This document shows positions 21,901-34,034 of a stretch of 64,000 nucleotides of DNA, piece after piece (the first letter of the stretch is position 1; each line of letters opens with the position of its first letter). Below the pieces are notes generated by a model. It saw only the letters and a list, made by a program, of their open reading frames with translations. It was not told the origin of the DNA and searched no databases. The stretch is from Cryptomeria japonica (Eukaryota; Streptophyta; Pinopsida; Cupressales; Cupressaceae), in NCBI RefSeq assembly GCF_030272615.1, contig NC_081415.1, positions 189,190,270-189,254,269 of the forward strand, read 5' to 3'. The position numbers and the translations under genes are program-made.

Positions 21901-23068
21901 TGGACCCTCTGCCTTTGACCATGCATGGTGCATCATTTCCAAAGCGAACCACACCACCATCATATTCTTCCAAGGATAGAAACTTGCTCTGGTCACTAGT
22001 CATATGGTGAGAATAGCCACTATCAATGATCCACTCATTGGAATTATCAAACCAAGAGACAAGAGCCTTCTTGTCTGACACATCTTCCTTGATAGCAACA
22101 AACACAATGTCTTCATTTTCTTCATCCTCTGATTCCTCATCTGTGACACCTTCATCAACTGCCACAAAACAGTTTCTCTGGTTTCCTCCTTTGAATTTCT
22201 TGAACCTTTCCAGTTTGTCCTTGTTATCACCATTAGGATAGTTCACAACAACGTGTCCTATCCGGTTGCAAGAAAAACATTTCAAAGGAAGCTTACCTCT
22301 GTATTTACTGGTTCCTTTAGGAAGTTTCCTTGCAAGAAGAGCTTCGAACTCCATTAGAAATTCCTCATCATCCATTACTCTGCCTTGTCTAGTTTCAGCA
22401 CTAGTGCTTGCTTCTTTTCCTTTTTTGGATGGTGCAGCAGAAGCTTTAAAAGTTGATTCAGTCTTTTGAACACTACCATCAAAACTATTTAGCTCATAAG
22501 TTGTTAACTTTGCAATGATGGAGTCTAGGGATACTTTAGTCTTGTCTATTGATCTCAGCTCTTGAATAGCAGCAACCCTTATTGCATAGACCAGCAATAG
22601 GGATCTCAGGAATTTGCTTACCATAGTGGAATCTTCCATTTTACCACCTACACTCTTGATATCTCCAACATCTGTTTTGATTCTTATACCATATTGTTGA
22701 ATGGTCTCACCTTCAACCATCTGCATGTCTTCAAACTTCCCTCTAAGGCTTTCTTCCTTAGCTTGTTTTACATGCTCATCACCGCCATAGATATTTTCAA
22801 GAGTATCCCATACCTCTTTGGGATTTACCTTATCTGGGACATCAATGAACTTAATGTCTGATAAACTACTAATTAGGGCTTCCATGACTTGCCCATTCTT
22901 CTGTATTTCTCTCTTTTGATCATCGGTGAGAGTATCGGTAGGGGCAACATAGGCATTCTCAACATAGCTCCAGTGTTGAGCACCCATGCTTCTGATGAAT
23001 ATCTTCATTCTGTCTTTCCATATACTAAATTTTTCTCTATTAAACTTTGGACCTTCCCTCTTCATCAT
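18992..23068 (-). pseudogene. Copia-2 gag-pol polyprotein with in-frame stops
   Basis: The ATG at 23068 is 72 bases from the 5' LTR, and the frame runs to a natural stop near 18992. A continuous 712-codon stretch (23068-20930) covers gag, knuckle, protease and most of integrase. Protease reads IIDSGYSHHMT. Integrase shows the HHCC finger, VHTDLCGPM, ADQGGEF and GLAERSN, so its D-D-E residues are present. RT (FVDDIIFGG near 19930) and RNase H (FTDADWAGN near 19460) follow in the same frame. Stops, all TAG, lie at 20930, 20456, 19817, 19577 and 19085, and four clearly replace Gln. The CCHC knuckle has lost its last Cys (reads NY). It is inactive now but was structurally complete. Confidence 0.94.
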
Positions 23069-23125
23069 TAGGCTGGGATCTTTACCTCAAGCGATTAAGC
23101 TTATAACACAGAGAACCTGGAGGAT

Positions 23126-23137
23126 GCTCTGATACCA
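23126..23137 (-). other. Copia-2 primer-binding site
   Basis: The minus strand reads TGGTATCAGAGC two bases after the 5' LTR, identical to the Copia-1 PBS. Confidence 0.92.
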
Positions 23138-23139
23138 AT

Positions 23140-24714
23140 TGATAACTTAATAATGAACAACTAGTACCTAACCGGTACTGAGAGGGGGGGTGAATCAGTA
23201 CAGACAAAAATATAGTCTAAAACCGGTTTGACAGCAGATACTTCAAATGACTGACAAACAGTGACACCGGTTTGAAGTAGAGTGCAACCAGTAAAACTCG
23301 AGGCAACTAAAACAATCATAAACTAGTTAATCACTTAGCTTCCCTCTTAGCTCAATACAATACTACCATTTCACCCTCAAGCATGAACAGATAATCTATC
23401 ATCAGATCTTCATATTACTGCAAGATCAACATGCATCACCACTTAATAGAAAACAAACATAATCATCACATGAAGAAAACATCACACTTGACACGCATAT
23501 TTTTCATGTGGAAACCCAACTGGGAAAAACCATGGTGGGGATGAATACCCACAAGCTGCTTTTTGAACTCTTTAGAAGTATGCTTTGTTAGGAGCCTTTT
23601 CCGGTTAAAGACAGATACAATAGGTTTTGTTAGGAACCGATCTTGTTAGGGATCACCTGGTTAAGGGATGGCTACAATACCCAGTTAAGGGTTGAACCCT
23701 ATTAAAGGTTACCTTGTTAGAGGATTTCAAGAACTCAATAGCTAAAGGATATCAATGACTCAGTAGCTTCAAGTTACCATGTTAAAGGATTTTCAACAAG
23801 CCAGTTAAGGCTACCCTATTAGGGGATTTCACAATTGTTGAGGTGGTTAAAGATCAACATGTATATCAATGACCTGATAATAGCACTCAATGCCAATGCA
23901 GATCCGCTTAAGCTCCTCTTCACCTTCTGCACTTACACTCTGTAGATATGACTTCTCTCCTTTGGTCTGGCAAGAATCACGTATCTCTTCTCGTAGATAC
24001 ACACACACACAACTTTTGCCAACAACCTCTGGAAGAATCACAACATCGACCTTATAGAACAACAAACAGGTCAGTAGCATAAACCCTAAACCCTAAACCT
24101 GTTAGGTTAAGGAATTCAAATGGTTCAATCCTGACTATTGAGCATATAGCATTAAATGCAACAGTCTTGATCCAATCTCAAGACATTCTCCATCATTTGT
24201 TTTCCACCAATTTCATGGCGGCTGATAACCCATCACACATCATCACCGTTTTACAAATTTCACACATTCCCGAGGTAGATAGGATCAATCTCCCACATGC
24301 AAGATCCTTCACGCACACAAAGCTTACATGGCAACACAATCTATTCGTTGTTACCATGCTAACTCATCACACAAAGTCACCGGTTGAGCCATACAGGCTT
24401 GAAGCACTCAAACCGGAAACCCTGAAGTTCACCAACCGGTAGTTATACACTGCTTCCATATGTCGGTTCCCATAACCTTATGTCGGTTCATCTTTAAACA
24501 AATATGCCACTTCACTTTGGCACAAATGCCAATTCACAGTGTTATACTAGTTCTTCTTCTCTTCATCATATTGACATATACTGGTTCTTCTTCTCTCCAT
24601 CATATTGACATCAATGACAACATACAATGTCATTATGTCCACATACCGGTTCTCATACCAGTTCCCATACCAGTTCCCATAATGGTTCACATAATGGTTC
24701 ACATAATGCCAACA
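23140..24714 (-). repeat. Copia-2 5' LTR
   Basis: 1575 bp, closely matching 17165-18748 with mainly C/T and G/A differences. Contains the double stem-loop at 23508-23552 and telomere-type words at 24081-24098. Confidence 0.93.
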
Positions 24715-25193
24715 CTTCGCTATATTCTAACTTCTATACCCTCAAATGATTCGCAAACCACACTTTATACCATTCACAATAATAATAACTTGATCAAGTC
24801 GGCCCAAAGACCAACTAGCTCATGAAACATGCAATGGTAACATGTCAGCTCAATCACTAGGAACAACTCCAAAACATAAAACGATGTGTGGACCTCTATG
24901 AATACCGGCCAAGGCCCGAAGCAACATCTCCAACGATTTGCAAGTCACGAAGATCAATCGCAACCCCATTCCATTTTTCTCAACACACTGCTAGACTAAC
25001 TAGTAAGAACATATCAACCAAGCCAAAACCGCAATCCACATCTCATCGGAAAAAAAGCCAAATGCAATCAAACTCGAACACAATAAAGACTGCGAACACA
25101 AGGTAATAAACCCAAAATGACAACGCTAAACTCTCAAACAATTCCACTAAAAACTGCCCAATTGGGAAGAACTAGACCGGTGCTCCTGCATCA
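24715..25193 (-). repeat. element C 5' LTR, outer half
   Basis: Continuation of the LTR broken by Copia-2. It aligns with 15850-16364 from ttctaactt onward and ends gctcctgcatca at 25193. Confidence 0.85.
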
Positions 25194-27497
25194 ACTTTCA
25201 TGTGGGTTGCATATGCTTGAATGCACATGCATGTTGGTGCACATTTAAAATATGTTGTTCTAGACTTGTATGGATGGACTCTTTGCTTTCAATTTATTGC
25301 ATTTTGATGCATGCTATGGATTTGTGGAGATCTAGGTCTACACATATATGTGCATGAAGTGAATCTATGATATTTTAATGTTGAATTATAGATTTGGAGG
25401 TTTTTAATTTGTGGGTGTTCTAAACAATAATACATTTAGGCTTATGTGGATGTTGTGTGTGTCTTGTTGCTAGGCACAAGGAATTTAACTTTCATATATG
25501 TGGGTCTTGTAGATTTTTTGTTCAAAACACGTGTCTTTATATATTTGTGTTAAATTCCATTATTTTGGGTTATAGATTTGGTATTTTTTAGATTTTTGGG
25601 TTTATGTTTAAATGGATTTAAATTTCCATGAATGCCTCTATAAGTATTGTTTACAGGTTTTACATGTTAATTAAAATATATAGTTCATTTATTAAGAGAT
25701 TGATGTTCATGTTTTTTTAGATAGAGATGGTTATATATTTGCATGCATGCCTCATCCAAGGCTTGAGGAGGTTGGTTGCAACCTTCTTGACATTAAACTA
25801 TTGGTATATTTTGGTCACAGAGAATTTTTGTGATGGTTTCTTGCTGGGTCTTGAACTATAGTTGGATCTCAATTTAGTCAAATATTTGAGTAATGGAGAA
25901 TCTACATGTTATCTCTCATTGTATTTATTTTGGATGTTTATAATGGGGTGTTGAAAATGTTTACTGTATTGCTAAAGATATATGATTTTTGTGGTTTATT
26001 TATTTTCAACTAGAGAAATACCATGCTTTTATATCACTTTTGAGATGTCGCATATGTGCAAATAAGTTGTGGGTTGTTTGTACTTACATGTTGCATGGAG
26101 AACTCAATTGTGAACCTTAAATACGTTGTTGATGCCTTATTGTAGGAAGGCTTTTTTGTTAGATAACATGAAGTTGAAAATTCTATTTGCTTGGACTCTT
26201 TCTCATATTGGAGTATTGGTATGTTTTTGTATGAGTCTTGAGCTATGGATGTTAGTTTTGATGACTTCTTTGAGGATTTGATGCTTCCTTATGGTTTTCT
26301 ATTATTTCCTTATATTTGGATCTTAAGGTATGTTTGTTATTTTTAAGAATAGTTTGAGGACTACAAGAGATGGTTAGTGGATTTGGGCATATCCCATTTT
26401 CATAATGCTTGTTTTGTTTAATCTTTTCTTATTTTGGGAGGCTTACATCTATTTTTTTTGTCTTTAACCTTGGGGTTGAATGGTTAGATGTTGATGATTT
26501 TTAATTGGGTTTTGGAGGAGATCTTATTTGTCACAAGTTTAGCATATTTTACTCTTGGGAAAAAGTCATGGTTTAATTTGAAAGTTTTCTATCTATGGTT
26601 TGTTGTGTATCCTAGAGGTTTAGTTCATTTCAAGTTGGAGTCGAGGTTTGTGTGGAGTTGTTCAATTATTGTCATTGTACTTCATTTAATTTTTGGTAAC
26701 ATTAAGGATGGTTGGGGCTCTTTAATTTATTTTTTCATGTGATGTGAATAACCTAGGAGATCCAAGGTGAAGGGAGAGATTTTTGCAATGGATTGGTTTG
26801 TATGTTTATAAATTGGTGTGTACTTTTTGACACTATGTGAAAGAGAATTTTAGCCATGCCCTTTATGTGAGTGCTATTAGTGGGATTTTGGATGCTTTGC
26901 TTAGTTGTAGACTAGACAATGACACCCAATGGGAAACCTAGGGATGTTTATGTCAGTAAACTATAGTACAGAGATATTTAGGTATTTTTTGCATGTTTAT
27001 GTGTTCATCATTGATGGAGATAAACTTTATGAAGAAAAACAGATAAATTGGGACTTATAATTATATATTAGGTTGGATAAGCAGATATCATAGATTCTAC
27101 ATATGATTTATTTATCTCATTTTGAGGTATGGTTAGTTGGATTTGTTAGCAACTATCTATGGTTGTTATTCTAGTTGTTGAGTTGAGTATTTCACAAATT
27201 TTGATCCTATTATATGTTATACATAATTTAGTGTTTGTGTTCAAGTTGAGGCTTTGATAAAATGATTTTTGTGAGATATTTTGAGTATGAGTTTGGCTTG
27301 GGTTTCTTATATTTCATGTGTAGGCATGAAGGATAAGGATATTGTGGTCAAATATGATAGTCACTTGGTGGATGTTATAAGATTATTTGTTGAGATTTTG
27401 AGCATAAAGGAGTTAGTTGAGGCTATGGATATTTTATCCCTAGTGGTTAGTTCATTTTGTTGGAACCCTTTACACTTTTTCTATCAAGTGGAAGGAT
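25194..27497. other. non-coding internal remnant of element D
   Basis: T-rich sequence with only short low-complexity reading frames. None resembles gag, protease, integrase or RT. Its place between the paired repeats suggests decayed or non-coding internal DNA of element D. Confidence 0.4.
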
Positions 27498-27840
27498 GTT
27501 AGGATTAGTTGTGCTATTCATGTTACATATCCTAAGGTATAATGTAGCTTAATTAATTGGAAATGATTGATTTGATTAATTATATATGCATATCTCTAAG
27601 GTTCATGAAGTGGGTAAGTGGGAGATCCATGTGAGGGTAGGGCTATATGCAATTTTATTATTCTCTACTATTTTTAGTGAGCTAAATTAAATAGGGATTT
27701 ACATAATGGACTTGAAAGAGTATTTTCTATATTATTTTCCACAAAGGGTTAATGTGGAGACACCTACATGTTTGGTTGTTAAGCTTTATTTTAAGTTTTA
27801 ATTGTTAAGTACTTTGTGGGCACTTTTCCTATTTTTTGGG
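27498..27840 (+). repeat. element D right (3') LTR, shortened
   Basis: Begins TGTTAGGATTAG after a PPT-like caagtggaagga. It is colinear with 14285-14525 and then 15105-15160, with an internal deletion of about 0.5 kb relative to the left copy. The end is approximate. Confidence 0.5.
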
Positions 27841-28389
27841 TTGGTTCAAATCTAAATTAATTTTGTGTTAATTTAATAATAATATTTTATTTGAAAACTA
27901 CAATTGTCTAGATATACGTTTGTACTATATTACATTATAGATAAGTTGATACATTGATTAAAAAACCTATAAGCATTAGTTGTACAACACAACATAGTAG
28001 TTTAGAATCCATATTTCATAAATTTTAGTGCACAACACCATGCAACACAATAATTTATAACTTGATTCCTAAGAAAATTGGTCCCTACTAGCCACTTATA
28101 GGAAAAAAGGCATTAAAATTAATTGAGATTGTTGCAACATGAAAACATGTTGATATATAATGAATAGTGTAAGCACTTGACGCTAATTATGCATTTATCC
28201 AAGTTGGCACATAACAACATGAAATCAATATTTATCACTTTAATGATATGATACTATCTCTTTTATAGTGGTAGTTGCAACCCTTAATAGTTTATTCATT
28301 TCATATGCAACCCTCATTTTCATGTGTTTCAATTGAACCATGTTGCTTATCATTGTTTCTTTTATTGTCCATTGAATAAGATTCATAAT
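27841..28389. other. AT-rich spacer, nothing recognised
   Basis: No gene or clear repeat boundary. The 5' truncation point of the LINE is placed near 28390 only because ORF1-like sequence begins there. Confidence 0.45.
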
Positions 28390-28395
28390 ATAAAA

Positions 28396-28581
28396 AGAAA
28401 GTTAGGGCTTCATCAGACCCAAGAGGGATTAGAAAAACCAGACTTTGGATTATCCCCTCTCAAGAAAGGCCACAAATCTCTTATTGAAGCCAGGTCTTTA
28501 GATGGTGCTGCAGAAAACCAATCAAAACTTCAAGACCTTTGGAAAGTAGGGAAGGGGAACCCCCTTCCTGAACAAAAATGA
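28396..28581 (+). pseudogene. LINE ORF1 C-terminal remnant
   Basis: About 60 codons of open frame ending in TGA at 28579-28581, overlapping the ORF2 ATG at 28578 in the four bases ATGA. The text is Lys- and Gln-rich, and no knuckle motif remains. An ORF1/ORF2 overlap of this kind is compatible with coupled (termination-reinitiation) translation, which is inference. The N-terminal part is lost through 5' truncation. Confidence 0.55.
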
Positions 28582-31500
28582 AAATCTTATCTTGGAATGT
28601 TAGGGGCCTTAATGCCCCTAACAAACAAAGGGTGATCAAAAGGAGGATCCTTTTGGTCAGTGCTGAAATTATTTTCTTACAAGAAATGAAGCTGGACAAT
28701 AGACAAGCAGTTGCCTTCGGTGATGGAATGAGCCCCCTCTTCAAGACTACCTCTCAATTGACAGTGGACTCAGATGGGGCCTCAGGAGGCCTAATGATAA
28801 TCTGGAAGCCTTCCCAAGTAAAATTTACTGGCATTGCTTCAAACAGGAACTGGATCTTGGCAAAAGTAGTTCACTTCCAATCCAATTTTTCTTTCCTTGT
28901 CATTAACACTTATGGTCCAATTTCCCCCACCAACAAACACCTCTTATGGTCCTCAGATTCAGTCCTCTCTTCTCATTCTAAGGAACAACTCTTTATAGGG
29001 GGTGACTTCAATGCCATCAGAAGTTCCTCCGACAAAAGGGGTGGATTAATCCGCTTAGGTGGATCTCAATAGGATTTCAATGACTAGATTGATAGGAATG
29101 GTCTGATGGAAATAGACTCAGGAGATTTGTTCACCTGGACAAATAGAAGGAAAGGCTTTAGCAATATTGTAGAAAAATTGGATAGATTTTTTTGGCAAGG
29201 CGACTTAAGGAGCCTTCCATTCATCCCTTCATGCTCGGTAATCCCCTGTTCAGGATCGGATCACTACCCCATTCTCCTATCCTTGACCAATAATAGATCT
29301 CATTGCAAAGCCCCATTCAGGTTCAAGAACGTGTGGATGAAGGACCAAAATTTCCTCTCATTGATAGAAAACTGGTGGAAGGAGGCGTCGATGGTAGGTT
29401 CTAAACTCTTCTGATTTAATGCTAAGCTGAAATTTGTCAAACATAAACTGCTCCAATGAAACTCTCAACATTTCAGAAACATCTTTTCAACAAAATGTTT
29501 GCTAGAAGGTAGATTGGCAGCTCTAAATGATAGGATCATCCTAGAAGGTATGGATCTGAATTCCTTTCAACAAGAAAAGATGCTCCTACTGGAATATGAG
29601 GATATCTTGTCCAAAGAAGAGATTTTTTGGAAACAGAAATCGAGGGAGAACTGGCTCAGTATGGGGGACAAAAACACTAAGTTTTTTCATAATGTGACAA
29701 AAATCAGAAGGAGTAAGAATTGGATATCAAAACTAGAGTCCAAAGATAACCGGATCATAGAGGATCCGGAGGAAATCAAGGAGGAAATCACTTCCTTCTT
29801 CTTCAATCTCTTAAATAACCTTGAAGGCTCCCACCTGCTAGAGCAAGATAAGATGTTGGATGTGATCCCTAAGATCATAACAGACAAGCAGAACCAAAAC
29901 CTAAAAGAGAGCCTTAAGATGGAGGAAGTGTTCCAAGCCCTCAATCAATTGCCTTCGGGCAAATCTCTTGGCCCAGATGGCTTCCCAGCGGACTTTTATA
30001 AGAAATGTTGGCATATTTTAGGTCAGGACGTTGTGGCAGCCCTGGAATGCTCAAGGAGATCAGGTAGGCTTCTTAAGGAGGTCAACAACACATTCATCAT
30101 CCTCATCTCCAAGAAAGAAAATGCAGTAAAACTGGTTGATTTCAGACCCATATCTCTCTGCAACACTGTCTATAAAATCCTCTCTAAAGTCATGATGAAC
30201 AGAATGAAGCCCCTCATGGAATCAATTATATCAGAGGAACAAACAGGGTTTGTTGCAAGTCGCTCAATCCTTAACAGAGCCATCATAGCACAAGAAGCAA
30301 TCCATACTCTTCAAAGTACTTAAAGACCAGGTATGATGATCAAAGTAGACATCTCAAAAGCTTATGATAGTGTTGATTGGCGCTTTCTTTGCAAGGTTAT
30401 GCAAGCCTTTGGGTTTGCAAAGCAGTGGATTGATTGGGTCTTTGAATGCATTTCTACTCCAAAATTTTCAATCTTGGTAAATGGGAAGCCAAAAGGCTTT
30501 TTCTCCTCCTCAAGGGGAATTAGACAAGGAGATCCTATCTCTCCCTTTCTTTACATCATAATGGGGGAAATTTTAGGTAGAACAATTAAAAGAAGCCACA
30601 TGAACAATCTTTTAGAGGGGGTTAAGGTAACCAGAAACTTTTCAGTCACTCACCAGTAGTTTGCAGATGATAATCTCCTATTGGAGGCAGCAAAATTCAA
30701 AGAGGCATCCCATTTTAAACAAATTCTGGACACCTTTGGGAAAGCTTCAGGCCAAACTAGGAACAAGGACAAATCCAAGGTTTACTTCTTTTCTACCTCT
30801 AGTCATCTACAGGCTAAAATACTCTCAATCCTGGATTGCAGTGTAGGGTCCCTCCCTTGCATCCATTTGGGAAATCCAATTGATCATGGAACTGGGAGTG
30901 CTAGGTTGTGGGATCCCCTCAAACTAAAAATGGACCAGTCTTCAAACTCCTGGAAAGGGAAATGGCTGTCATGGGCGGGCAGACTTGTTATGATCCAAGC
31001 AGTATTATCGGCTCTGCCCATCTACCTTCTTTCCATTCTATCTCTCACAGCAAGTGCAAATACCTTTCTCATCAAGAAAATGAGGAACTTATTTTGGCAA
31101 AACTCAGAGGAGAAACATAAAATAGCTCTAATTGCATGGGAAAAAATAATCAAGCCTAAAGTCCTCGGGGGCTTAGGCCTTAAGGACCTCAAATTGCAAA
31201 ATAAAGCTCTAGGGGCCAAAGTAGTATGGAAGTTCATCAGGAATCCAACCATCACATGGGCTAGAATGCTAGCCACTAAATACTTACCGGATCAAGAGCC
31301 AACCAATTTTCTTCGAGCTAACTCATTTCCCAAGGGCTCTAAAACATGGAATTTTTTTATCTCATGCAAAAACCTGATATCAGAACAAATATCATGGGAC
31401 ATCCATGATGGAGCCTCAAGTCTTTTTTGGGAAGATTCTTGAGGTGACTACCCTCCCATAGCTAATATTCTCAACATTCCAACAACAGAAAATTGGCTTA

Positions 31501-32763
31501 AGCACCACTAGGGTGTCAAAGTAAGAGATTACATGGCCTTTGACGGTTCACCTGGCTCTCAAAGCTGGAGATGGAAATTATTGGATTCAGTCCCTAATAC
31601 AAGGGATGATATAGACCAGCTCAAAGATCTGTTAAAAAATAGAAATGTTAATCTGAGAAGAGGAAATGATTCTTTAATTTGGGCTCTACAATCCTAGAGA
31701 TGGTTACAGAGTACTGGTCAATAATGTTGCGCAGGATCATCTGGATTTCCCTAAGAAGTTGTTCTGGAGTTCCAAAGTTATCCCTAAGGCAGGGATCTTT
31801 GCATGGCTAGCATATCAAAAAAAAAAATTAACTACAGAAAAATTCACAAAAATGGGGTATGAAGGACCCTCTAGGTGCATCCTGTGCAAAGCTCAATCAG
31901 AGACAGTGGACCACCTACTACTCTCATGCCCCTTTGCGTTCAAATGCTGGAGATGGCTCTGTGCCAAACTAGGCTTGATCTTATCCCTTCCAAATGATAT
32001 TAAATCTCTGTTTCAAAGCTGGCCTATCTCTTCCAAGGAGTCCACCCTGAGCTCAATCATGGAATTGTCCCCTTCCTGTCTAGTTTGGGAAATATGGAAG
32101 GAAAGGAACCGTAGACTTTTCGACAACAAATCTAGAAGAATTGACTCATCAATCTTGAACTCGATTGAATCGTCTATTGTGGATTCAATCAACTGCAAGC
32201 TAGCCTTTTCTTTGGGCCCACTGAAATTTTTTTCATCCTAGGATGAAAGAATTAGGAAAAAATGGAATGGCATTAGGATTCCCCGCTCTTTTGGGCAAAA
32301 ATTCAATGGGAGGAAGACTGCTATCTGGACTCCTCCAAAGCCTGGTTGGATAAAACTAAATTTTGATGGCGCCTCGAGAGGTAACCCGAGCCCTTTTGGC
32401 ATAGGATATGTAATCAGGGATCACATAGGAGCAATCCTTGGGAAAATGGCAAAGCCAATTCCTCTAGATACAAACAACATAGCCAAGTTCAAAGCCCTGC
32501 AACTTGGACATAGAGATTGCATCAACCATGGTTTCAATAACATCTCAGTGGAGGGTGACTCAGAAATTGCAATAAATGCCATCAAGAGGAAATCCACTCC
32601 AAATTGGAGGCTGCAGGGAATTCTAGAAAGCATTATCACAAGCCTGGATAAGATAGACAATTATGAAGTTAAGCATATCTATAGAGAAGCAAATTCAGAG
32701 GCAGATGCTCTCTCAAAATTAGCAGCCCAAGGATCTTTTCTCCACGGTTGGGGTCAAGAGTAG
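28578..32763 (+). pseudogene. LINE ORF2: endonuclease / reverse transcriptase / RNase H, broken
   Basis: The start ATG gives MKILSWNVRGLN, the usual plant L1 ORF2 start. The APE-type endonuclease shows WNVRGL, FLQEMKL, GGDFNAI near 29000 and SGSDHYP near 29257. RT shows DFRPISLCN near 30143, KVDISKAYDS near 30345, GIRQGDPISPF near 30520 and FADD near 30661. A Cys/His segment (CILCKAQSETVDHLLLSC) lies near 31880. A C-terminal RNase H begins near 32360 with NFDGASRGNP and retains VEGDSE and ADALSK. Breaks: stops near 29070, 29085, 29412, 30321, 30657, 31440 and 31509, a frameshift near 31685 and a stop at 32239. The expected RNase H Glu (NIAEFKAL type) reads Lys, so that activity would also be lost. 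Confidence 0.92.
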
Positions 32764-33150
32764 CCTTCTGGCTTCCTCTCTGCTCAACGCAATTGACATG
32801 CTCGGATCCCTGAGGTTCTACCAGACGAGAGTTTCCCTTCAGGACCTAGCAGTAGCCATTGTCATTTTACCTTAAGGTTAATTTAAACTTAAACAAGGCG
32901 GTTAAGTTTAATGGTCATATCAATTCAAATTTTCCATCGCCCTTGGGAGGGTGGGCCCACAGTCAAGCACGTCATCCAGTTGTAGTAATGACCTAAGCCT
33001 TTTCCGATCCTCCTCTCAAGATCGCTGACATATTGTCAAATCAATTCAAGGTCTACGTGGCCCGTCCGGGTGAGTTGGCTTGACAAGGACAAATATCCTT
33101 CGCCACCTTTATTGCTAAATTTATTGCGATCACGATCCTCATTATTCGAC

Positions 33151-33158
33151 TTTAAATA
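33151..33158 (+). promoter_or_regulatory. TATA-like box in the LINE 3' segment
   Basis: TTTAAATA followed by about 110 bases of C/T-rich leader and then an ATG in good plant context (ctcATGGCGG at 33273). The layout is that of a small RNA polymerase II promoter and leader. It may be coincidental. Confidence 0.35.
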
Positions 33159-33272
33159 GTGTGCCATCTTTCCTCTTCGCAGTTGCCTTCTACTTTCTGT
33201 GTTCATTCCCTTCTCTCTATTTCTCTCTCGGTGCCCTTCTCCTTCTCTGTTGCTCAGCCTGCTCTATCCCTC

Positions 33273-34034
33273 ATGGCGGCCAACCCTCCCTTTGGCTTCA
33301 TCATGAGCTTGTATCCCAGACCCATATGTTGTTTTGGAGCCGACACTCCAATCTCCCTCTCGACGTCCACGAGACAAGTTTCCTTCAGAAAAATCACAGA
33401 CTTAAGGCTCAAGCGTCTCCTCCGCTTCTCAAACTTTCCAGTCATTTTGGCCATGAAGATGATTCTGGGCAGTGGTCATCTCAATAGAGATGAATATCCT
33501 TGGGATAAAACCAGCATTTCTTCAAGGTTTGTCGCCTCCTTTCTTGACCTAAAACTCACCAAATAGGTAGTCTGGTCTCTCACTAAGAAGCTCTTCCCGG
33601 AGGAAGTGACCCAAGAGCTCCAGGAAATTCTTAACAAAGTAATTCATGATTCTAGGGCCCCTCGTTTAGGAGATAGAATCCTTTTTAATACTCATGGTGA
33701 ATTGATTAAGTATTATCCCTTCCTGCTAGATTTGAAAGGGAAGGACCTGGATAGGCACAGAGTGTTTGCGGTTGTTGGCCTTGCCTATCTCAAATGGCAG
33801 TTCCTGGGAGAGGATTCAGAAGACCTTGGAAGGAAGGAGGACCTTATCCAGTTTGCAAGACTTAACGGCATCCTACCCCCGAAACCAGAAGAGGAAAACC
33901 CACAATATAATCAAGCTAGCAGGGGCCGTGGTTCCAGGGGTCAACGTGGGAATGGTTTGAGCCATGGTAGAGGTCGCCCTCCACGCAGAGGATGTGGTCG
34001 AGATAGGAAGGTGCTCCAGTCAGCTGAAGTTTGA
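33273..34034 (+). pseudogene. extra ORF in the LINE 3' segment, RGG-rich C-terminus
   Basis: One frame of 254 codons with a single internal TAG at 33564, ending at 34034. Not recognised. The N-terminal third is basic and hydrophobic. The middle is a plausible folded domain, rich in charged and aliphatic residues and holding the word VVGLAYLKWQFLGED. The last 35 residues are Gly/Arg-rich (SRGRGSRGQRG, HGRGRPPRRG), a composition typical of RNA-binding tails. It follows the RNase H of ORF2 and precedes the LINE poly(A), so it belongs to the element or was captured by it. It could be a displaced ORF1-like chaperone, a host gene fragment or a separate nested retrocopy. A competing frame upstream of 33490 leaves the N-terminus uncertain. 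Confidence 0.5.

Larger units (their letters stand above)
17165..24714 (-). mobile_element. Copia-2, full-length Ty1/copia LTR retrotransposon nested in element C
   Basis: Complete minus-strand element of 7550 bp. The 3' LTR is 17165-18748, the internal region 18749-23139 and the 5' LTR 23140-24714. The flanks are cttct (17160-17164) and cttcg (24715-24719), a 4/5 target duplication. It sits inside the 5' LTR of element C. PBS, PPT and domain order match Copia-1. The polyprotein frame is preserved throughout, with five in-frame stops and no frameshift. Confidence 0.95.
15477..25193 (-). mobile_element. element C: small non-autonomous LTR element split by Copia-2
   Basis: LTRs are 15477-16364 (888 bp) and 16684-25193. 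The second is interrupted by Copia-2, leaving 16684-17164 and 24715-25193. Only about 320 bp lies between them (16365-16683). That space contains a PBS but no coding sequence, so without Copia-2 the element is about 2.2 kb. LTR ends are TGA...TCA. Flanks are gcttt (15472-15476) and acttt (25194-25198), a 4/5 match for a target duplication. It is TRIM-like in plan, though the LTRs are longer than classical TRIM LTRs; a deletion derivative of a larger Copia is equally possible. It must have relied on enzymes from another element. Confidence 0.8.
14281..27840 (+). mobile_element. element D: old, decayed plus-strand LTR retrotransposon hosting nested insertions
   Basis: Two diverged direct repeats frame this interval: about 14281-15166 and about 27498-27840. 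Shared words include aggttcatgaagtgg, tttttagtgag, tacataatggac and aagctttatttt. After the left repeat comes GATTAGAGCC (15171), a decayed form of the initiator-Met PBS TGGTATCAGAGCC. Before the right repeat is caagtggaagga, a PPT-like purine tract, followed by TGTTAGGATTAG, a typical LTR start. The internal part (15181-15476 and 25194-27497) has no recognisable coding sequence. The right LTR is shortened. No target duplication was found. Confidence 0.5.

Noticed and set aside
26488-27502. Hydrophobic frames in the interior of element D
   Set aside because: T-rich DNA produces Leu/Phe/Val-rich frames by chance; no family motif.
28140-28400. Target-site duplication for the LINE
   Set aside because: Sequence after the poly(A) (ttgtgttatagg) was compared with the region upstream of ORF1; no convincing matching copy was seen, so the 5' end is left approximate.
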